Under the pieces are notes generated by a model, which was given only the letters and a program-made list of their open reading frames with translations, made no database searches and had not been told where the DNA came from. A DNA stretch of 64,000 nt, taken from NCBI GenBank assembly GCA_030427205.1, contig JAUHXC010000023.1:1-64000 (forward strand), read 5' to 3'. Position numbers and translations under genes: made by a program. Below are positions 62,320 through 64,000 of this stretch, one piece after another (position 1 is the first letter of the stretch; every line of letters starts with the position of its first letter). Source of the DNA: a bacterium (GTDB lineage: Bacteria; Myxococcota_A; Bradymonadia; UBA7976; UBA1532).

Positions 62320-62522
62320 GGACCCCTCGACGTCGAGCCCGATCGGGGCACACCTGCCCGAAACGGGCTCGACGGCCAGGGAGATCCGGGCACACCTGCC
62401 CGAAACGGGCTCGACGGCCAGGGTGCTCCGCGTACACCTGCGCGAGGATAGCCGCACACCGAGAGCCGCTGCGCGTCCTCGGGACTCATCCACCGTCGAC
62501 CCTCTGACCCCCAGGGCCAACG

Positions 62523-62855
62523 GCAGTCGAGCGCGCAGCGCGAGACGTGAGCGCCCCAAGCCTCTGCCCTCCGCGGCGCTTACCTCAAGCGGCGATTGCA
62601 CCCAGACGATCACCCTAGATGCGCGAACACGCGAGGCGAAGCCGAGCCGCCGAGCGCAGCGCAGGCATGCGGGCTGGCCCGCACGGGTCGGAGGGAGAGC
62701 GCAGTCGCGAGCGCAGCGAGCGCGAGCATCGACCGGAGATCCCGCCCGAGCGCAGCGAGGGTGCCGGAGACGAGCACGGCAACGAGACACTGTTGGCGCG
62801 TTCCGAGCCGCCGAGAGCTGGATCGCCGTGCCCACCCTCAGCGTTGCCCACACAT
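62523..62855. repeat. Dispersed ~330-bp repeat, copy B
   Basis: Direct copy of 61182-61515, the two starting about 1.34 kb apart, with only scattered base differences and a few small length changes near its left end. As in copy A, it runs straight into the 33-bp array, so that array probably travelled with the element or grew at its end. Confidence 0.85.
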
Positions 62856-63200
62856 CTGCCGTGCCCACCCTCAGCGTTGCCCGCGTGGTCGACAAGCCCA
62901 CCCTCAGCGTTGCCCGCGTGGTCGACAAGCCCACCCTCAGCGTTGCCCACACACCTGCCGTGCCCACCCTCAGCGTTGCCCACTCACTCGCCATGCCCAC
63001 CCTCAGCGTTGCCCGCGTGGTCACCAAGCCGACCCTGGGCAATACCAGCGTGGTTGCGAGGCCGAACCTGGACATTGCCCACACATCTGCCAAGCCGACT
63101 CTGGGCGTTGCCTTCGTGGCGGCCAAGCCCACCCTGCGCGTGACCCGCGTGGTTGCCGAATCGACCCGGCCCACGACCCGCGGCGACCCCCGATCGACCC
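62828..63200. repeat. 33-bp tandem array, about eleven units
   Basis: CCCACCCTCAGCGTTGCCC recurs every 33 bp from 62831. The variable half alternates between ACACATCTGCCGTG-like and GCGTGGTCGACAAG-like versions. The first six units are nearly identical; the last five decay toward the end of the following gene. Thirty-three is a multiple of three, so frames on both strands stay open (11-residue repeats such as KPTLSVARVVD). I see no start signal that would make them genes. Confidence 0.85.
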
Positions 63201-64000
63201 TCATCGTCGCCGCTCCACCAACCGCCGCAAGATCACCCGCGACGCCTCGAACGCCGCCCCCCGCGTCTCCGCGTCCTGCCAATCGGCCTCCACCAGCCAC
63301 AGCCGCCCGGCCCCGACATCCACATACCCCAACGACACCTGATCATCCCGCCAGCCGCCCAGCGCCACCAACCCCGGCACGGCAAACAAATCCCGCCCGC
63401 AGCCCGTCGCCCCGCCGTTCGGCGCCACCCCTTCGAACACCGCGCTCTCCACGAACTGCACCGCCGGATCCACTCGATCGGCGCACTCACCCACCGTCAC
63501 CCCCAGCGGCGCCGACCGACCCACGACCGCCGCATACACCGGCCCGCTGCTGCCCGCCTCAGTGATCACCACCCCGCCGTCCTCGACCCAGGCCCGCAGC
63601 GCCGGGCCGTCGAAGGCCGCCCCGCGCCCCACGAACATCGCCTGCACGTCGGCCCCCGGCGCGCACGAATCCTCCACCCGCTCGAAGCGATCCTGAGCCC
63701 CCAGGAGGCTGTCCAGCGCCCGATCGCGCGTGCCGCAGCCCACGAGCCTCGGCCGCTGCACATCGGGCACCAGATAGTGCTTCCCGGGCCGCAGCGTGAC
63801 CGTTTCGATCACCTCGTCGGCCGGATCACGCAGCTGCCACTGCTGATCGACGAACCCGTCCAGCGCCAGCGACGCGCCCGCGGCCAGCTCGCCCTCGGCG
63901 AAGGCCGCGCAGGCGGCGTCCAGGCGGTACAGGCTCAGCGGCACGTCCCCCGTATTGGTGAACACCACCGCGGCCCGCTCGGCGTTGGGCGGCGAGCAGA
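63201..64000 (-). CDS. C-terminal part of a secreted-type protein, 5' end outside the window
   Basis: At least 266 aa. The frame is open to the window edge and begins there with CSPPNAERAAVVFTNTGDVP, the usual strand pattern of choice-of-anchor/Ig-like domains, so the visible GTG at 63968 is probably internal. A middle part includes VQAMFVGRGAAFDGPALRAW and VEDGGVVITEAG, a Rossmann-like layout seen in DUF4350-like or GATase-like modules. Four to five cysteines suggest an exported protein. The gene ends at the 33-bp array. Family uncertain. Confidence 0.7.
   Translation of the reverse strand, partial: CSPPNAERAAVVFTNTGDVPLSLYRLDAACAAFAEGELAAGASLALDGFVDQQWQLRDPADEVIETVTLRPGKHYLVPDVQRPRLVGCGTRDRALDSLLGAQDRFERVEDSCAPGADVQAMFVGRGAAFDGPALRAWVEDGGVVITEAGSSGPVYAAVVGRSAPLGVTVGECADRVDPAVQFVESAVFEGVAPNGGATGCGRDLFAVPGLVALGGWRDDQVSLGYVDVGAGRLWLVEADWQDAETRGAAFEASRVILRRLVERRR

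Larger units (their letters stand above)
61965..62445. repeat. Tandem array 3, 42/43-bp unit
   Basis: CACACCTGCCCG (last copy TACACCTGCGCG) starts at 61965, 62007, 62049, 62135, 62221, 62263, 62349, 62391 and 62433. The steps are 42, 42, 86, 86, 42, 86, 42 and 42. In the 86-bp steps the middle half-unit is occupied by palindromic or variant sequence. The internal core GGGCTCGACGGCC resembles the core of array 1. No gene is supported here. Confidence 0.9.

Noticed and set aside
61965..62445. CRISPR array
   Set aside because: Units are contiguous 42/43-bp repeats without unique spacers of constant length, and no cas gene is in the window.
62101..63565. Repeat proteins encoded by the 33-bp array on either strand
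   Set aside because: Frames are open on both strands because the unit is a multiple of three; no ribosome-binding site, start or export signal supports either.
1..64000. tRNA, rRNA, insertion sequence or phage integrase genes
   Set aside because: I looked for T-loop-like motifs, transposase and integrase signatures and found none I could support.

Overview
The window is very GC-rich, single-chromosome bacterial DNA with dense, mostly coupled genes. It contains many lipoproteins with Asp-rich linkers, thrombospondin type-3 and 'CxxDxDC' cysteine repeats, MopE-like metal-binding motifs, a collagen-like protein, eukaryote-type kinases, and T6SS-type spike and Rhs genes. This repertoire is typical of Myxococcota (former Deltaproteobacteria). 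That placement is an inference from gene content only; no rRNA, tRNA or housekeeping marker was found.

Layout. 1-0.8 kb: a tandem array with an 85-bp unit (two ~42/43-bp halves). 0.9-5.6 kb: a thrombospondin-type-3 lipoprotein followed by three tandem paralogous lipoproteins and a truncated fourth. 5.5-6.25 kb: a second array (43/86-bp unit) ending in a 113-bp relic of the thrombospondin-type-3 gene. 6.3-8.1 kb: a LysR regulator divergent from a SnoaL-like protein. 8.5-10.4 kb: a small lipoprotein coupled to a collagen/P-domain protein. 10.5-14.8 kb: a very large HEAT-like repeat protein. 14.95-27.2 kb: a contractile-injection/T6SS effector island with two short gp5-type spikes, an unknown protein, DUF2169, a VgrG-PAAR-Rhs single-chain fusion, then a reverse-strand DUF2169 and an Ig-like protein. 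27.4-40.1 kb: a large zinc-ribbon protein, a 1456-aa coiled-coil zinc-ribbon protein, a divergent membrane kinase and a periplasmic/membrane protein. 40.1-45.4 kb: a MopE-type lipoprotein, a membrane protein, a Ser/Thr kinase and a periplasmic protein. 45.5-49.9 kb: LRR protein, LysR, DJ-1/PfpI-family protein, F420-type NADP-binding protein, and an outer-membrane-like protein. 50.0-61.1 kb: a two-gene operon of giant lipoproteins (1733 and ~1964 aa). 61.1-63.2 kb: non-coding repeats, comprising a ~330-bp dispersed element in two direct copies and one inverted copy, a third 42/43-bp array carrying 20-bp perfect palindromes, and a 33-bp array. 63.2-64.0 kb: the 3' part of a reverse-strand gene running off the window.

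How the genes may work together. The 15-27 kb block looks like a mobile-tip effector module loaded by DUF2169 adaptors; no sheath, tube, baseplate-wedge or ClpV genes lie in the window, so the delivery machine must be elsewhere. The two LysR genes each neighbour a small enzyme-like gene they probably control. The most unusual signal is structural: three arrays far apart in the window share a 42/43-bp period (about four helical turns) and 85/86-bp dimers, and one carries palindromes whose differences are all compensated.
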